Positions 5,663 to 6,682 of a DNA stretch of 6,682 nt are shown here, piece after piece (position 1 is the stretch's first letter; the number at the start of each line of letters is the position of its first letter). Source of the DNA: Deltaproteobacteria bacterium. Lineage in GTDB: Bacteria > Desulfobacterota > Deferrimicrobia > Deferrimicrobiales > Deferrimicrobiaceae. The notes below the pieces were generated by a model. The model had not been told where the DNA came from. It was given only the letters and a program-made list of their open reading frames with translations, and did no database searches. A program made the translations under genes and the position numbers. The stretch lies in NCBI GenBank assembly GCA_021802685.1, contig JAJZRM010000163.1, forward strand, positions 1 through 6,682, read 5' to 3'.

Positions 5663-5685
5663 TGCTTCCCGATCGATTATCCTGA
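5662..5685 (+). other. Seven-codon mini-ORF bridging the SDR gene and nadK
   Basis: An ATG overlaps the SDR stop (TGATG) and reads MLPDRLS before a TGA at 5683-5685, 6 nt before the nadK ATG. GGGGGATGGA precedes it. It is in the nadK frame, so nadK cannot be extended upstream past it. Translation is unproven. Confidence 0.25.
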
Positions 5686-5691
5686 ATCCCC

Positions 5692-6546
5692 ATGATGTGC
5701 GCCGGGATCATCGCCAAGCACACCGACCCGCGGGCCGAATCGATCGTTTCGGAACTTTGCAATTGGCTGGAAGGCGCCGGCAGGAAAGTCGTCCTCGACC
5801 GGGAAACCGCTTCCCTGGTCGGGCGCGCCGACGCCGTCGTCCGGTCGCAGCTGCCCGATCATTGCGACTTCCTCATCGTGATCGGCGGGGACGGCACGCT
5901 GCTGTCCGCCGCGCGCGTGGTGGGCACTTCGGGGAAACCGATCCTCGGGGTGAACCTCGGCTCCCTCGGTTTCATGACGGCGGTCACCCTCGACGAACTC
6001 TACCCGGCGCTCGATCGGATCTTCCGGTCCGACATCGACTTCGACGAGCGGATGATGTTGGTCGCCCACGTTCACCGGCTGGGGGAACGGGTGGCCAACT
6101 ACACGGTCCTGAACGACGTGGTGATCAACAAGGGGGCGCTGGCGAAGATCATCGACATCAAGACCACCGTCGGTGACACGTACCTGTCCACCTTCAAGGC
6201 GGACGGGCTCATCATATCGACGCCCACCGGTTCGACCGGGTACTCTCTCGCCGCCCAGGGGCCGATCGTCTACCCGACGCTCCATTCGATCCTCATCACC
6301 CCGATTTGCCCGCACATGCTGACCTTCCGCCCCCTGATGGTGCCCGACTCCATGGTCGTCCGGGCCGAACTGGCGTCGAAGGAGACCGACGTGTTCCTCA
6401 CCCTCGATGGACAGGTGGGGTTCGGCCTGCGAGAGGGGGACGTGATCGAGGTAAGAAAAGCCCATTCCACGCTGCGGTTTATCCGTTCTCCCTTCAGAGA
6501 TTACTTTACTGTCCTCCGGACCAAGCTGAAGTGGGGAGAGCGGTGA
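5692..6546 (+). CDS. nadK: NAD kinase
   Basis: This 284-residue protein phosphorylates NAD to NADP and is the only de novo source of NADP(H) in most bacteria. The diagnostic motifs are all present and in order: IGGDGTLLSAAR (64-75, with Asp67 the catalytic aspartate), LGVNLGSLGFMT (85-96), VLNDVVINKG (139-148), DGLIISTPTGSTGYSLAAQGPI (171-192 region, nucleotide contacts), LITPICPHMLTFRPLMVP (201-218), and LDGQ (238-241). The length is typical of the family. The start is either the ATG at 5692 or the adjacent ATG at 5695; an in-frame TGA at 5683 rules out earlier starts. No clear Shine-Dalgarno precedes it. The 3' end overlaps a tiny GTG-initiated frame and lies 13 bp before recN. Adjacency of nadK and recN is seen in many bacteria. 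Confidence 0.97.
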   Translation: MMCAGIIAKHTDPRAESIVSELCNWLEGAGRKVVLDRETASLVGRADAVVRSQLPDHCDFLIVIGGDGTLLSAARVVGTSGKPILGVNLGSLGFMTAVTLDELYPALDRIFRSDIDFDERMMLVAHVHRLGERVANYTVLNDVVINKGALAKIIDIKTTVGDTYLSTFKADGLIISTPTGSTGYSLAAQGPIVYPTLHSILITPICPHMLTFRPLMVPDSMVVRAELASKETDVFLTLDGQVGFGLREGDVIEVRKAHSTLRFIRSPFRDYFTVLRTKLKWGER

Positions 6547-6566
6547 CCGTCCACCCGCGATGCTGA
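6543..6566 (+). other. Seven-codon mini-ORF bridging nadK and recN
   Basis: A GTG overlapping the nadK stop (GTGA) reads MTVHPRC and ends at a TGA (6564-6566) just inside the recN start. It has a good Shine-Dalgarno, GGGGAG at 6533-6538, 4 nt before it. That same element is about 21 nt from the recN ATG, too far to serve it directly. Reinitiation coupling is plausible but unproven. Confidence 0.3.
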
Positions 6567-6682
6567 TCGAGCTCACCGTCCGGAATCTCGCCATCTTCGA
6601 GGATGTCCGCGTCGGATTCGCCGCGGGACTGAACGTGGTCACGGGGGAAACGGGCTCCGGGAAGTCGATCCTGGTGGAGGCG
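6560..6682 (+). CDS. recN: DNA repair protein RecN (5' end, 41 codons)
   Basis: The window ends inside this gene. The 41 visible residues, starting MLIELTVRNLAIFEDV, continue GLNVVTGETGSGKSILVEA. This is the standard RecN N-terminus, with the Walker A motif GETGSGKS at about residues 29-36. RecN is an SMC-like ATPase that gathers and tethers DNA ends during double-strand break repair; the coiled coil and the Walker B half lie beyond the edge. The ATG at 6560 is the only start possible in this frame back to at least 6539 and gives the family's usual MLxxLxxxN opening. It lacks its own Shine-Dalgarno, so translation probably depends on ribosomes coming from nadK or the intervening mini-ORF. Confidence 0.93.
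   Translation, partial: MLIELTVRNLAIFEDVRVGFAAGLNVVTGETGSGKSILVEA

Noticed and set aside
1..6682. CRISPR array, tRNA, rRNA, transposase, integrase or attachment repeats
   Set aside because: No regularly spaced repeats, no structured-RNA signatures and no mobile-element proteins were seen on reading both strands.

Overview
This window is high-GC bacterial chromosome, densely coding, with gaps mostly under 40 bp. The three diderm-type lipoproteins, the small delta-proteobacterial style ferredoxin ending in CPVSCIHWE, and the nadK-recN pair suggest a Gram-negative of the Desulfobacterota/Desulfuromonadales type. That placement is inference from gene character only. No rRNA, tRNA, CRISPR array or insertion sequence was seen.

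Left part (1-2133, + strand): the 3' end of a ferredoxin gene overlaps by 4 nt a three-gene lipoprotein cluster. The cluster encodes a GNA1162/DUF799-like lipoprotein, a CsgG/HfaB-family lipoprotein with an extra FlgT-C-like C-terminal domain, and a small PEGA-domain lipoprotein. All three have a signal peptide and lipobox and are closely spaced, so they look like one envelope assembly unit. No curli subunit or accessory gene (csgA/B/E/F) lies next to them in the window.

Middle (2159-2861, + strand): a self-contained VapBC-type toxin-antitoxin pair follows (AbrB-fold antitoxin, PIN-domain RNase toxin). It has its own AT-rich promoter. A perfect 8-bp inverted repeat overlaps the -10 and looks like the autoregulatory operator. 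The toxin starts at a TTG that overlaps the antitoxin stop. This cassette sits between the lipoprotein operon and a convergent rarA.

Right part (2877-6682): rarA on the - strand (replication-linked AAA+ ATPase) is divergent from a + strand run. That run is a YbjT-like NmrA/SDR protein fused to DUF2867, then NAD kinase, then the first 41 codons of recN. The SDR protein has lost two of the three glycines of its dinucleotide-binding motif. NAD kinase supplies NADP; RarA and RecN both deal with damaged or stalled DNA.

No clearly new system is present. The most interesting items are the lipoprotein trio (two TolB-like paralogues plus PEGA, with a shortened CsgG constriction loop), the vapBC operator, the degenerate SDR motif, and genes whose starts lack a Shine-Dalgarno and lie next to tiny overlapping ORFs or -10-like hexamers.
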